Shown here piece by piece: positions 38,899-47,846 of a stretch of 64,000 nt of DNA. Numbering within the stretch: the stretch's first letter is position 1; every line of letters starts with the position of its first letter. The notes below the pieces were generated by a model, which saw nothing but the letters and a program-made list of their open reading frames with translations, was not told where the DNA came from and ran no database searches. The stretch comes from Streptomyces ferrugineus (GTDB lineage Bacteria; Actinomycetota; Actinomycetes; Streptomycetales; Streptomycetaceae): contig NZ_CP063373.1 of NCBI RefSeq assembly GCF_015160855.1, positions 2,852,001 through 2,916,000 on the forward strand. Reading direction: 5' to 3'. The position numbers and the translations under genes were made by a program.

Positions 38899-38990
38899 GG
38901 CCTGCGCGTCGAGACGGGGACGCGCGGCCGTCCTGGTCGCCCACGGAGGAACGCCGACTCGATGCGCGCGTCGGCGCGGATGTGCCGGGC

Positions 38991-39998
38991 TCACCAGCGG
39001 ATCGGCACCGGCAACGCCGTCAGCAGCCCGGACAGCGCGACCACCACCGCCAGGGCGACGACCTCCGCCCGCGCGGGAGAGCAGGCGGTCAGCGGGTCGG
39101 ACGCGCGGCGCAGCCGGATCCGCGCCCACAGGGCCAGCGCGGCCACGGCCACCACCAGGATCACCTTGGCCAGCAGGGCACGCCCGTACGCGGTCCCGGT
39201 GAGCTGGTCCAGGATCGTGTCCGACGGCATCCGGCGCAGCGAACTCCACACCCCGGTCGCCGTGATGGCGGCCAGCAGTACGGCCGCCACGCGCGCGTAG
39301 CGGCCGAGCAGGGCCGCGCCCGCCTCCCGGGCGTCCCAGCCGCGCAGCGTCCGCAGGACGTACAGCAGCCCGCCGACCCAGAGCGAGGCGCAGGCCAGAT
39401 GCACCAGTGTCAGCCCGGAGCCGAGCAGCGGGCTGTACTCGGTCGTGGGGTGCGCGCGCAGCGCCTCGGCGACCGCCACCGCGGCCAGCGGCCAGACCTG
39501 GGCGGCCGGACGGCGGGACAGGGCGCACAGCCCGGCCACGGCGAAGGCGTTGACCTCCAGCAGCGCGAGCTTGCCGTCGCGCGAGCCGTAGAGGCCGCCG
39601 ATGTCGAGGTCGGCGGGGCTGTGCGGCACGAGGTTGCCCGTGGAGACGACCGAGGCGAGCCCCAGGGCGGCGACGAACCCGACGGCCGCCGCGTACGGCG
39701 CCCAACTGCGGGGCGCGGCCGGGGGAGCGCCGGGCACGGACCGGGCCAGCCGCCGCACGAACAGCTCGCCCAACGGGACGCACAGCGCCGCGAACAGGGC
39801 CGTGCGCAGCAGCGCGATACCGCCCGCGCCGGGTGCGGCGGCCTCCCCGGTGCCGTGCAGCGCGGCCGACGGGCCGAGCAGCGGGATCAGCGCCGCCAGC
39901 CCGAGCAGGACGAGGACGGCGACGGCCCGGGCGGTGCCGGCGCGCGACCCCGGCGCGCTCCCGTCGGTCGTATCAGGAGAGGATCTTGTCAACGTCAC
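38991..39998 (-). CDS. CopD family copper-resistance membrane protein
   Basis: 335 aa with about eight or nine membrane helices. The C-terminal CopD domain has TLVHLACASLWVGGLLYVLR near residue 215 (the conserved HxxxxxxWxGG pattern) and VIL/VAALALWARIRLRRASD near the end. CopD proteins are linked to copper uptake or resistance, usually beside CopC; no copC is seen here, so the partner may be elsewhere. GTG 39998 is a likely start; two in-frame ATGs upstream (40034, 40019) would add a non-hydrophobic extension. The gene is convergent with the VIT transporter. Confidence 0.85.
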   Translation of the reverse strand: MTLTRSSPDTTDGSAPGSRAGTARAVAVLVLLGLAALIPLLGPSAALHGTGEAAAPGAGGIALLRTALFAALCVPLGELFVRRLARSVPGAPPAAPRSWAPYAAAVGFVAALGLASVVSTGNLVPHSPADLDIGGLYGSRDGKLALLEVNAFAVAGLCALSRRPAAQVWPLAAVAVAEALRAHPTTEYSPLLGSGLTLVHLACASLWVGGLLYVLRTLRGWDAREAGAALLGRYARVAAVLLAAITATGVWSSLRRMPSDTILDQLTGTAYGRALLAKVILVVAVAALALWARIRLRRASDPLTACSPARAEVVALAVVVALSGLLTALPVPIRW

Positions 39999-40098
39999 CT
40001 CAAGATCTTCACAAACCATCCCAGAGTCGGGCAAGTATCGGAAAACAAGTGGGATGTGTCATTCCGTCCGGGGGGTACGGCCCGCACGGCCCGGCCGC

Positions 40099-41466
40099 TC
40101 AGCCCCACCGCGCCGGATCCACGCCCCAAACCCCGGGCGGCCGCGCCCAGTCCACGGGCCCGCCCTCGAACGACACCGGCGACCGGGCGTACCGCAGCCG
40201 CCCGAGCCCGCTGTCCCGCTCGGCGAGCCAGGCGTCCGGCGCGCCGTACGCCAAGTCACCCTGCGGGCCCGGCTCGACCCCGTTCGTCAGCCACTGCGCG
40301 GTGCGCGCCAGAGCCAGCCGTACACAGCGGCCGTACCCCTGCTCCCGCCGCTCGGTCAGCGCCCGCAGCACGGCCGCCGCCAGCAGATACCCCGTGCCGT
40401 GGTCGAGGGCCTGCGCGGGCAGGGCGCCGGGCCGCTGGGGCGTGCCCTCGGTCGCGGCGATCCCGGTGGCGGCCTGCACGAGGCTGTCGAAGCCACGCCG
40501 CTCGCCCCACGGCCCGTACGAGCCCCACGCCGACAACTGCGCCACGACCAGCCCGGGCCGCCGCTCGGCCAGCGCCCGCGCCGACAGCCCGAACCGGTCC
40601 AGGGCGCCCGGCCGGTACCCGGTGACGACGACGTCGGCCGCCGCCAGCAGCTCCTCGAACGCGCGCCGGTCGGCCACCAGGTCCAGCCGCGCCGAGCGCT
40701 TCCCGAAGCCCGTGTCGGCGTGCTGGTCGGCCAGTTCGGACAGCCGCGGCGCGTCCACGCGCAGGACGTCCGCGCCGAGCAGCGCGAGCGTGCGGGTGGC
40801 GACGGGCCCCGCGATGACCCGCGTCAGGTCCAGCACGCGTACTCCCGCGGCGGGCAGCAGGGGAGAGCCGTCGAGGGGCGGGAGCGCACGCGCGCGTGCG
40901 GTGGCGTGCGGTTCGTGCTCGACGAGCGGCCGCCGGGCCACCGCGACCGCCTGCTCGTGCGCCGTCCACTCGCCCGGCGTGCGCAGCGCCACCGCGAGGC
41001 CGCCGGCCGCGTACACGGCCTCCTCCACGTCGTAGGAGGACCGCTCGGCCAGGGCCGCCCCCACGGTCTCCGGATCCTCTTCCCGCACCCCCAGCGCGGC
41101 CAGCAGCCGGGCCCGGTGATGCGGATAGTTCGCATGCGTGCGCACCCAGCCGTCCGCGGTCCGCCAGAACCGTGACAGCGGCGCGAAGGTGACCGGTGCG
41201 CGCCCGTCGACCAGCAGATGCCGTTCGCTCACGAAGGCCGTGGCGATCGCCCCGTCGTCCAGCCGCACCTCGGGCACCTCGGCGCGCCCGGCCCGCCGTG
41301 CCCCCAGCTCGGCGGCGGCCAGCGCGCAGGCGCCCACACAGGCGCGCGCCAACTCCCGTACGGGAAGGCGCGCATCGAGCGCGCCCTCCCGCACCACGGT
41401 CGACACCCGCGGCAGCAGGGCGGGCTCGCCACCCACCGCGGACCAGGCGGAACGGAGTGCGGTCAT
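40099..41466 (-). CDS. Class III CoA-transferase (CaiB/BaiF) with unusual domain order
   Basis: 455 aa. The catalytic N-lobe of the family begins only at about residue 195 (VRVLDLTRVIAGPVATRTLA, LLGADVLRVDAPRLSELADQ) and includes the expected active-site Asp in WGERRGFDSLVQAATG near 340 and ALDHGTGYLLAAAV. The segment that normally follows the catalytic lobe (a WRTADGWVRTHANYPHHRAR-type element) is instead found near residue 95, ahead of it. So the chain looks circularly permuted, or a truncated tandem in which the first lobe was lost. The substrate is unknown. ATG 41466 is the start; the much longer open frame continues antisense-free into the protease gene and is not used. Confidence 0.82.
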   Translation of the reverse strand: MTALRSAWSAVGGEPALLPRVSTVVREGALDARLPVRELARACVGACALAAAELGARRAGRAEVPEVRLDDGAIATAFVSERHLLVDGRAPVTFAPLSRFWRTADGWVRTHANYPHHRARLLAALGVREEDPETVGAALAERSSYDVEEAVYAAGGLAVALRTPGEWTAHEQAVAVARRPLVEHEPHATARARALPPLDGSPLLPAAGVRVLDLTRVIAGPVATRTLALLGADVLRVDAPRLSELADQHADTGFGKRSARLDLVADRRAFEELLAAADVVVTGYRPGALDRFGLSARALAERRPGLVVAQLSAWGSYGPWGERRGFDSLVQAATGIAATEGTPQRPGALPAQALDHGTGYLLAAAVLRALTERREQGYGRCVRLALARTAQWLTNGVEPGPQGDLAYGAPDAWLAERDSGLGRLRYARSPVSFEGGPVDWARPPGVWGVDPARWG

Positions 41467-41519
41467 CACCGCACTATGCAGTACTCGACTCGGTCGACGG
41501 AGCCGTTGCGGCCATCGAC

Positions 41520-43040
41520 TCAGTCGACGGCATCCAGGGCGTTCACGATGCCGAACCCGTAGAAGCCGTTGAACCGCTTCCCGCCCTCGCACACCGCGTC
41601 CTGTGTGCCGTCGCCGTTCTGGTCGTACGACTCCGGGCAGCCCGGGTTGTCCGCCTGGGCCCTGAGCAACGCGTGCAGTTGGGCCGGAGTCGCCTTCGGG
41701 TGACGGGACTTCAGCAGCGCGGCGACACCCGCGGCGTGCGGGGCGGCCATCGACGTGCCCTGGAGATAGCCGTACCGGCCGTTCGGGAGGGTGGCCAGGA
41801 TGCGGCCGTTCTTCGACGGGGTGTCCGGGAGCTGGTAGAGCCGGTCGCCGCCCGGGGCCGCGAGGTCGACGACGCCGTAACCGTACGACGAGTAGTACGA
41901 CTTGAGGTTCTTCACGCCCGTCGCGCTGACCGTGACGACTCCGGGGAGCTGCGTCGGCACGTCGAAGCAGGTGTGCGGGTCGACGGTGCGCTCGACCGCG
42001 GTCGAGTCGTCGGGGCTGGTGTCGTCGACGATGGCGTCGGAGTCCAGGTCGTCGTTGGAGTTGCCGGCCGAGGCGAAGTTGAGGGTGCCCTTGCGCTGGG
42101 CGTACAGCTGGGCCCGGTTGACGGCGTCGACGATCGCCCGCTGGTCCGGGTCGTCCATGCAGTTGTAGAGCCACGGGTCGACGTAGTAGCTGTTGTTCGT
42201 GATCTCGACGCCGTGGTCGGCGGCGAACACGAAGGCGCACACGACGCTCTCGGGGTAGTAGAGGCCGTTGACGGGGTCGCTCACCTTGATGGCGGAGACC
42301 TTCACGCCGGGGGCGACGCCCGCGATGCCGATGCCGTTGCGGGGCGCGGCTATCTCGCCCGCCACATGCGTGCCGTGCGCGTCGGAGGCGGTGTACGGCC
42401 GCCACGCGCCCGCACCGGTGTCCGCCTTGCCGCCGGCGCAGTTCGCGGACTGGGCGGCGGAGAAGTTCGGCGCGAGGTCGGGGTGGGTGTCGTCGACGCC
42501 GTTGTCGATCACGGCGACGGTCACCCGCCGGCTGCCCGGGTTGATCTTCGCGGCCCGGTCGGCGCCGATCGCGCGCAGGTTCCACTGGTCGGCCTCGAGG
42601 GGTTCGCCGCCGCCCGCAGCGCCCGTGGTCCTCCTGGCCTGCTGCTCCGTCAGGGGCTGGACGGGGCCCTCGTCCGTCGTCCCGGCCGCGGTCAGGGGCG
42701 CCGTACGCGTCGCACCCGCCGACTGGACGCCGCGCACACCGCGTATCACCTTGGCGAAGTCGGGGTACGCCGAATGGACGACGATCACGCCGATCCGCTC
42801 GTACGCGATCACGACGGTTCCGCCGGCCGCCGCGATCGCCTTCCGCACCGACTCGATCGTGCGGCGATCCGGCCTGGTGTTGACGACATAGGCCAGGGTG
42901 GACGCCTCCGCGGCCCGTGCGACGGGCTCCGTGCGCGGGGCCGCCGACGCCGCCGTCGGCAGGAGGCCGAGCGAGGCGGTCAGCGACAGGGCGAGGGGGG
43001 CGGCGAGGCCGAGACGGCGTCTGGACCGCAGATGAGCCAT
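41520..43040 (-). CDS. Secreted subtilisin-like S8 serine protease
   Basis: 506 aa. Signal peptide: MAHLRSRRRLGLAAPLALSL then TASLGLLPTAASAAPRTEPV. An inhibitor-type propeptide (I9-like) spans about 45-110 (AYVVNTRPDRRTIESVRKAI). The catalytic domain carries all three triad residues: Asp in VAVIDNGVDDTHPDL, His in DAHGTHVAGEIAA, Ser in QGTSMAAPHAAGVAALLKSR. Several Cys and a C-terminal DQNGDGTQDAVCEGGKRFNG segment may bind calcium or form disulphides. It is probably an extracellular peptidase. The ATG at 43040 is well placed for the signal peptide. It is followed by the CoA-transferase gene after 53 bases. Confidence 0.94.
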   Translation of the reverse strand: MAHLRSRRRLGLAAPLALSLTASLGLLPTAASAAPRTEPVARAAEASTLAYVVNTRPDRRTIESVRKAIAAAGGTVVIAYERIGVIVVHSAYPDFAKVIRGVRGVQSAGATRTAPLTAAGTTDEGPVQPLTEQQARRTTGAAGGGEPLEADQWNLRAIGADRAAKINPGSRRVTVAVIDNGVDDTHPDLAPNFSAAQSANCAGGKADTGAGAWRPYTASDAHGTHVAGEIAAPRNGIGIAGVAPGVKVSAIKVSDPVNGLYYPESVVCAFVFAADHGVEITNNSYYVDPWLYNCMDDPDQRAIVDAVNRAQLYAQRKGTLNFASAGNSNDDLDSDAIVDDTSPDDSTAVERTVDPHTCFDVPTQLPGVVTVSATGVKNLKSYYSSYGYGVVDLAAPGGDRLYQLPDTPSKNGRILATLPNGRYGYLQGTSMAAPHAAGVAALLKSRHPKATPAQLHALLRAQADNPGCPESYDQNGDGTQDAVCEGGKRFNGFYGFGIVNALDAVD

Positions 43041-43381
43041 GGGATCTCCACATCATCCGGAACCTGAACCGCCCGAGCCGCGGATCGGGCTCGGGCAGGT
43101 ACATGACGAGTCGTGCTGGGGCCGAAGCTATCCCCGAACCTCCTGGCCAGCAATCCGGCCTCGAACGACTTCGGAAAGAAGCCCCTGGAGTTGAACCGGT
43201 CCTCGCGTGGCGCCGTGACCTTGGACAGGAGGCGCGAGCACGAGCGAGCCCCCTGTCGGATCACATGCCGGGGCCCTAACATCGCCAGCCGGCTCAAGTG
43301 ATCCATGTCACTGCGAGGAACAGAGCCGTCATGTCCGTACCCGACCCGTCCCCGACTCCTGATCCAACGCGAGGAGACTCC
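43041..43381. other. 341-base divergent intergenic region (protease / DUF485-symporter)
   Basis: No gene is supported. The region must hold both divergent promoters. The segment 43150-43210 is comparatively AT-rich, and an upstream in-frame ATG of the DUF485 gene lies at 43331. I see no convincing operator or riboswitch. Confidence 0.4.
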
Positions 43382-43738
43382 GTGGCCACCGACGCACCGC
43401 CCCCCTCGAAACAGCAACACAAACTCCCCTCCACCGAGGAGTTCGCCGAGGTGCAGGAGAGCGCGGAGTTCGGTGAACTGCGCCGCTCCTACCGCTCCTT
43501 CGCCTTCCCGCTGACCGCCGGCTTCATCGCCTGGTACCTGCTGTACGTCCTGCTCTCCGTCTACGCGGGCGACTTGATGGGCGCCAAGCTGTTCGGCAAC
43601 ATCAACGTCGCCCTGCTCCTGGGCGTCGCCCAGTTCGTCACCACGTTCCTCATCGCCTGGTGGTACGCGCGGCACGCCGCCGCCAAGCTCGACCCCAAGG
43701 CCGAAGCGATCAAGACCCGGATGGAGGGCGGCGCGTGA
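43382..43738 (+). CDS. DUF485 membrane protein, partner of the acetate symporter
   Basis: 118 aa. A polar N-terminus is followed by FGELRRSYRSFAFPLTAGFI and AWYLLYVLLSVYAGDLMGAK, the DUF485 signature, and a second helix, NVALLLGVAQFVTTFLIAWW. Such proteins (YjcH type) precede ActP and probably help the symporter. GTG 43382 is preferred because GAGGAG lies six bases upstream; an in-frame ATG at 43331 would add 17 residues of Pro/Ser/Asp-rich sequence. Its stop overlaps the symporter start by four bases (GTGA). Confidence 0.88.
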   Translation: MATDAPPPSKQQHKLPSTEEFAEVQESAEFGELRRSYRSFAFPLTAGFIAWYLLYVLLSVYAGDLMGAKLFGNINVALLLGVAQFVTTFLIAWWYARHAAAKLDPKAEAIKTRMEGGA

Positions 43739-45360
43739 TCACCGCACAGCAGACCGTTCTGGCCGCCAACGAGGCCAGTGAGCACAGAGGGCTGATCATC
43801 AGCCTGTTCGCGGCCTTCGTCATCGCGACCCTCTTCATCACCGTCTGGGCGGGCCGGCAGACCAAGGACGCCGCCGACTTCTACGCGGGCGGCCGCCAGT
43901 TCACCGGCTTCCAGAACGGCCTCGCCATCTCCGGCGACTACATGTCCGCCGCGTCCTTCCTCGGCATCGCGGGCGCCATCGCCCTCTCCGGATACGACGG
44001 ATTCCTGTACTCCATCGGCTTCCTGGTCGCCTGGCTCATCGCCCTGCTCCTGGTCGCCGAGCCGCTGCGCAACTCGGGCCGCTACACGATGGGCGACGTC
44101 CTCGCCTACCGCATGCGCCAGCGCCCGGTCCGTACGGCGGCCGGTACGTCCACCATCGTGGTGTCGATCTTCTACCTGCTGGCCCAGATGGCCGGCGCCG
44201 GCGTCCTGGTCTCCCTGCTGCTCGGCATCACCAGCGACGCGGGCAAGATCGGCATCGTCGCCCTGGTCGGCGTCCTGATGATCGTGTACGTCACCATCGG
44301 CGGCATGAAGGGCACGACCTGGGTGCAGATGGTCAAGGCCGTGCTGCTCATGACCGGCGCCCTGCTGCTGACCTTCCTGGTCCTGCTGAAGTTCAACTTC
44401 AACGTCTCCGACCTGCTCGGCGCCGCCGCCGACCAGAGCGGCAAGGGCCAGGCCTTCCTGGAGCCCGGACTGAAGTACGGCGTCGACAACCTGACCAAAC
44501 TGGACTTCATCTCCCTGAGCATCGCCCTGGTGCTCGGCACCGCGGGCCTGCCACACATCCTGATCCGCTTCTACACCGTGCCCACGGCCCAGGCCGCCCG
44601 GAAGTCCGTGATCTGGGCGATCGGCCTCATCGGCTCCTTCTACCTGATGACCCTGGCGCTCGGCTTCGGTGCCGCAGCGCTGATCACGCCGAAGGAGATC
44701 ACCGATTCCAACCCGGCGGGCAACACGGCAGCCCCACTGCTCGCCCTGCACCTGGGCGGCGTCGACTCCACCTGGGGCGCCATCCTGCTCGCCACCATCT
44801 CGGCGGTCGCCTTCGCCACGATCCTCGCGGTCGTCGCGGGACTGACGCTGGCCTCGTCCTCGTCCTTCGCCCACGACATCTACGCGAACGTCATCAAGAA
44901 GGGCCAGGCCACCGAGAAGGAGGAGGTGCGTGCGGCCCGCTTGTCGACCGTCGGCATCGGCGCGGTCTCCATCGTCCTGGGCGCCCTGGCCCGTGACATC
45001 AACGTCGCCGGCCTCGTCGCACTCGCCTTCGCGGTCGCGGCCTCCGCCAACCTGCCGACGATCGTCTACAGCCTCTTCTGGAAGCGGTTCACCACCCAGG
45101 GCGCCACGTGGTCGATCTACGGCGGCCTGATCTCGGCGGTCGGCCTGGTGCTGTTCTCGCCGGTCGTCTCGGGCAAGCCGTCGTCGATGTTCCCGGACGT
45201 CGACTTCCACTGGTTCCCCATGAGCAACCCGGGCATCATCTCGATCCCGGTCGGCTTCCTGCTGGGCATCATCGGCACGTACCTGTCGAAGGAGGAGCCG
45301 GACAAGGGCAAGTTCGCGGAGCTGGAGGTCCGGTCCCTGACCGGCACCGGAGCCCACTGA
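43735..45360 (+). CDS. Cation/acetate symporter (ActP-like, SSS family)
   Basis: 541 aa with about 13-14 membrane segments. SSS blocks: DFYAGGRQFTGFQNGLAISG then DYMSAASFLGIAGAIALSGY near residue 60, YVTIGGMKGTTWVQMVKAVL near 185, GLPHILIRFYTVPTAQAARK near 275, and SAVAFATILAVVAGLTLASS near 355, typical of acetate/monocarboxylate permeases. The protein should import acetate or other short monocarboxylates with a cation. It starts with GTG 43735 overlapping the DUF485 stop. A strong terminator follows 14 bases after its stop codon. Confidence 0.92.
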   Translation: MITAQQTVLAANEASEHRGLIISLFAAFVIATLFITVWAGRQTKDAADFYAGGRQFTGFQNGLAISGDYMSAASFLGIAGAIALSGYDGFLYSIGFLVAWLIALLLVAEPLRNSGRYTMGDVLAYRMRQRPVRTAAGTSTIVVSIFYLLAQMAGAGVLVSLLLGITSDAGKIGIVALVGVLMIVYVTIGGMKGTTWVQMVKAVLLMTGALLLTFLVLLKFNFNVSDLLGAAADQSGKGQAFLEPGLKYGVDNLTKLDFISLSIALVLGTAGLPHILIRFYTVPTAQAARKSVIWAIGLIGSFYLMTLALGFGAAALITPKEITDSNPAGNTAAPLLALHLGGVDSTWGAILLATISAVAFATILAVVAGLTLASSSSFAHDIYANVIKKGQATEKEEVRAARLSTVGIGAVSIVLGALARDINVAGLVALAFAVAASANLPTIVYSLFWKRFTTQGATWSIYGGLISAVGLVLFSPVVSGKPSSMFPDVDFHWFPMSNPGIISIPVGFLLGIIGTYLSKEEPDKGKFAELEVRSLTGTGAH

Positions 45361-45373
45361 GCACCACCCCTGA

Positions 45374-45407
45374 GCGGCCGCGTCGTAGGTCTCTACGACG
45401 CGGCCGC
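45374..45407 (+). terminator. Strong hairpin terminator after the symporter gene
   Basis: Perfect 15-bp inverted repeat (GCGGCCGCGTCGTAG / CTACGACGCGGCCGC) with a GTCT loop, starting 14 bases after the stop codon and ending 100 bases before moaA. Confidence 0.88.
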
Positions 45408-45507
45408 GTCGTGCCTCGTGGGATCGGGCTCTGTTGTTGTCAGTGCCGTCACGTAGGCTCGCAGGAGTACGGAAGACATGTGATCCGCCACGAGGGAGGG
45501 GGCCCAC

Positions 45508-46497
45508 GTGCTCATCGACACCTACGGCCGAGTGGCCACCGACCTGAGGGTCTCACTCACCGACCGCTGCAATCTGCGGTGCACCTACTGCATGCCCGAG
45601 GAGGGCCTGCAGTGGCTGGCCAAGCCCGACCTGCTCACGGACGACGAGATCGTCCGCCTGATCGACATCGCGGTCACCTCCCTCGGTATCGAGGAGGTCC
45701 GCTTCACCGGCGGCGAGCCCCTGCTGCGCCCCGGCCTGGTCGGCATCGTCGAGCGGGTCGCGGCCCTCGACCCGCGCCCCCAGATGTCGCTGACCACGAA
45801 CGGCATCGGCCTCAAGCGCACGGCGACCGCCCTGAAGGCGGCGGGCCTGGACCGGGTCAACGTCTCCCTGGACACCCTGCGCCCGGACGTCTTCAAGACC
45901 CTCACCCGCCGCGACCGCCACAAGGACGTCATCGAGGGCCTGTACGCCGCCCGTGACGCGGGCCTGACCCCGGTCAAGGTCAACTCGGTCCTGATGCCGG
46001 GCCTGAACGACGACGAGGCCCCGGACCTGCTGGCCTGGGCGGTGGAGCACGACTACGAGCTGCGCTTCATCGAGCAGATGCCGCTGGACGCCCAGCACGG
46101 CTGGAAGCGCGACGGCATGATCACCGCCGGTGACATCCTGACCTCCCTGCGCACCCGCTTCGAGCTGACCCCCGAGGGCGCGGAGAAGCGCGGCTCGGCC
46201 CCGGCCGAGCGCTGGCTGGTCGACGGCGGTCCGCATGTGGTCGGCGTGATCGCCTCGGTCACCCGCCCGTTCTGCTCGGCCTGCGACCGCACCCGCCTGA
46301 CGGCCGACGGCCAGGTCCGCACCTGCCTGTTCGCCCGCGAGGAAACCGACCTGCGCGCCGCGCTCCGCTCGGACGCCCCCGACGAGGAGATCGCCCGTAT
46401 CTGGCGGCTGGCGATGTGGGGCAAGAAGGCGGGAGCGGGCCTGGACGACCCGTCGTTCATCCAGCCGGACCGGCCCATGTCAGCCATCGGCGGCTGA
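45508..46497 (+). CDS. moaA: GTP 3',8-cyclase MoaA
   Basis: 329 aa radical-SAM enzyme of molybdenum cofactor synthesis that converts GTP to 3',8-cyclo-GTP. The radical-SAM cluster motif CNLRCTYC is at about residue 22, EEVRFTGGEPLLRPGL near 62, and the second 4Fe-4S cluster cysteines appear in FCSACDRTRLTADGQVRTC near 255-275. The C-terminus ends in the required Gly-Gly. GTG 45508 has a GAGGGAGGGGG ribosome site. TTGTCA (45437) and TAGGCT (45454) upstream are too close to make a good promoter, so the promoter is uncertain. The last 18 bases overlap the convergent gene. Confidence 0.97.
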   Translation: MLIDTYGRVATDLRVSLTDRCNLRCTYCMPEEGLQWLAKPDLLTDDEIVRLIDIAVTSLGIEEVRFTGGEPLLRPGLVGIVERVAALDPRPQMSLTTNGIGLKRTATALKAAGLDRVNVSLDTLRPDVFKTLTRRDRHKDVIEGLYAARDAGLTPVKVNSVLMPGLNDDEAPDLLAWAVEHDYELRFIEQMPLDAQHGWKRDGMITAGDILTSLRTRFELTPEGAEKRGSAPAERWLVDGGPHVVGVIASVTRPFCSACDRTRLTADGQVRTCLFAREETDLRAALRSDAPDEEIARIWRLAMWGKKAGAGLDDPSFIQPDRPMSAIGG

Positions 46498-46704
46498 AGA
46501 AGCCTCTTCCCATTCCGTCAGAAGGACAACGTCCTTCAAAAACCCCCGCACCCCGAGAAACTGCGACAGATGCTCGCGATGCTCCTCGCACGCGAGCCAT
46601 GTCTTTCGCCGCTCCGGCGTATGAATCTTCGGGTTGTTCCACGCCAGCACCCACACGGCGTCGGCCCGGCACCCCTTGGCAGAACAGATGGGCGTGTCAC
46701 TCAC
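46480..46704 (-). CDS. Small conserved cysteine-containing protein
   Basis: 74 aa. It begins MSDTPICSAKGCRADAVWVL, with a CSAKGC zinc-type knuckle, and continues AWNNPKIHTPERRKTWLACE then EHREHLSQFLGVRGFLKDVV. I recognise it as a common actinobacterial small protein of unknown function (sometimes called acetone carboxylase by transfer of a name). Two Cys pairs and His residues (CSAKGC ... ACEEHREH) suggest a bound zinc. The 3' end overlaps moaA by 18 bases on the opposite strand. Confidence 0.85.
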   Translation of the reverse strand: MSDTPICSAKGCRADAVWVLAWNNPKIHTPERRKTWLACEEHREHLSQFLGVRGFLKDVVLLTEWEEASSAADG

Positions 46705-46735
46705 AGATACGTCTCACAAGTCGCGCACGAAAAGG

Positions 46736-46773
46736 CGACGCCGAGCAGCCACGGGGGGAGCTGCCCGGCGTCG
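46736..46773 (-). terminator. Hairpin between DUF3099 and the small Cys protein genes
   Basis: Stem CGACGCCG (46736-46743) with CGGCGTCG (46766-46773), plus inner AGCAG/CTGC pairing around a G-rich loop. It lies 31 bases upstream of the small Cys gene and about 145 bases after the DUF3099 stop, so it could end DUF3099 transcription or lie in the leader of the downstream gene. Confidence 0.5.
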
Positions 46774-46917
46774 GTCCGTCGCTCCGACGGGGGATGCGGA
46801 GCGCCTACGAAGTATGTCACGGGTAACCCGTCGCCCGGCACCGGAACAACACTATTGATCTGAGCTTTTCCTGAGCTTGGCGCGGAGTCGACTTCCGGAA
46901 CGAACCCGTCCGCCGCG

Positions 46918-47316
46918 TCACACCCCGTCACGCGGTTTGCTTTGTGCGCCGGTCTCCGAGTCGCCCGCCATATCTTCCGGGACGGATTCCGCGAAACCGT
47001 CATTCGTCCGCGGCGGCGCGATCATCGGCCGCACATGTGCGGTCACGAAGGTCGACGGCAGAGACGGCGCATTCTCGCGCCCCGCGTTGGCGATCACCAC
47101 GGCGATGTACGGCAGAAGCGCCCCGAGCACCAACGCCACGATCGCGACGTGCCGTTCGACGTTCCACAGCGAGAGCGCGAGGATCACCGACAGGGTACGG
47201 ACCGACATCGAGATGACGTACCGTCGCTGCCGGCCGTGCACATCCTCCTGGAGACCCGCCCGGGCCCCGGTGATCCGGAACACCTCGGAGTGGCCGCTCG
47301 AGTGCAGCTTCCGCAT
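46918..47316 (-). CDS. DUF3099 membrane protein
   Basis: 132 aa. SEVFRITGARAGLQEDVHGR then QRRYVISMSVRTLSVILALS is the DUF3099 signature. Two membrane helices follow, one within MSVRTLSVILALSLWNVERH and one at VAIVALVLGALLPYIAVVIA, then a Pro/Asp/Glu-rich cytoplasmic tail. Function unknown; widely kept in actinobacteria. ATG 47316 begins MRKLHSSGHSEVFRI. An upstream in-frame ATG at 47397 would add 27 Gly/Ser-rich residues and is less likely. It is divergent from the GlsB-type gene. Confidence 0.88.
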   Translation of the reverse strand: MRKLHSSGHSEVFRITGARAGLQEDVHGRQRRYVISMSVRTLSVILALSLWNVERHVAIVALVLGALLPYIAVVIANAGRENAPSLPSTFVTAHVRPMIAPPRTNDGFAESVPEDMAGDSETGAQSKPRDGV

Positions 47317-47561
47317 CACATTCCACCATCCGCCCGCATCGGACTCTCCCCCTGCCCCTACCCGTCCGCCCCCGGTCGGGGACCCGGGCCAGGACACCCT
47401 CCACGTTACGCCTCGCCTCCGCCGTCTACGAGACCGGGGCCCCTGCCACCTGGGGGAACGCGATGGGCCGTAACGCGTACGGCGGCACCCGGCATGCGGC
47501 GTACCGGGGCCGCGCCAAGACTGGGCGTACTGCTCATCCCGAGCCGTACGAGGAGGCAGCC

Positions 47562-47840
47562 ATGGGCTGGTTGTGGGCGATCATCGTGGGATTCGTGCTG
47601 GGCCTGCTCGCGAAGGCGCTCATCCCGGGCAAGCAGCACAGCCCTCTCTGGCTGACCACCATCTTCGGCATGCTCGGCGCCATCGTCGGCAACTCCGTCG
47701 CCCGCGCGTTCGGCGTCGATTCGACCCGCGGCATCGACTGGAGCAGGCACGCCTTTCAGATCGTGGCCGCGGTGATCATCGTGTACGTGGGGGACATGCT
47801 GTACATGGCGACGCTGGGCAGGCGAAAGCAACGAACGTGA
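47562..47840 (+). CDS. GlsB/YeaQ/YmgE family membrane stress protein
   Basis: 92 aa. The first 45 residues, GWLWAIIVGFVLGLLAKALI followed by PGKQHSPLWLTTIFGMLGAI and VGNSVARAFG, are the transglycosylase-associated (GlsB/YeaQ) pattern with two Gly-rich helices. A third helix is AFQIVAAVIIVYVGDMLYMA. Such proteins are linked to envelope or general stress, as are the Asp23 proteins elsewhere in this window. GAGGAGG lies eight bases before ATG 47562, which decides the start against an upstream ATG at 47463. Confidence 0.9.
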   Translation: MGWLWAIIVGFVLGLLAKALIPGKQHSPLWLTTIFGMLGAIVGNSVARAFGVDSTRGIDWSRHAFQIVAAVIIVYVGDMLYMATLGRRKQRT

Positions 47841-47846
47841 GGGAAC

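Noticed and set aside
40099-43104. Continuous minus-strand frame of about 1000 codons spanning the protease and the CoA-transferase
   Set aside because: Only the part from 41466 is coding in that frame. The upstream part is an alternative frame of the S8 protease, which has a complete gene of its own with signal peptide and triad.
43561-45507. Minus-strand open frame opposite the DUF485-symporter pair
   Set aside because: Antisense artefact of a strongly G/C-ending membrane-protein gene.
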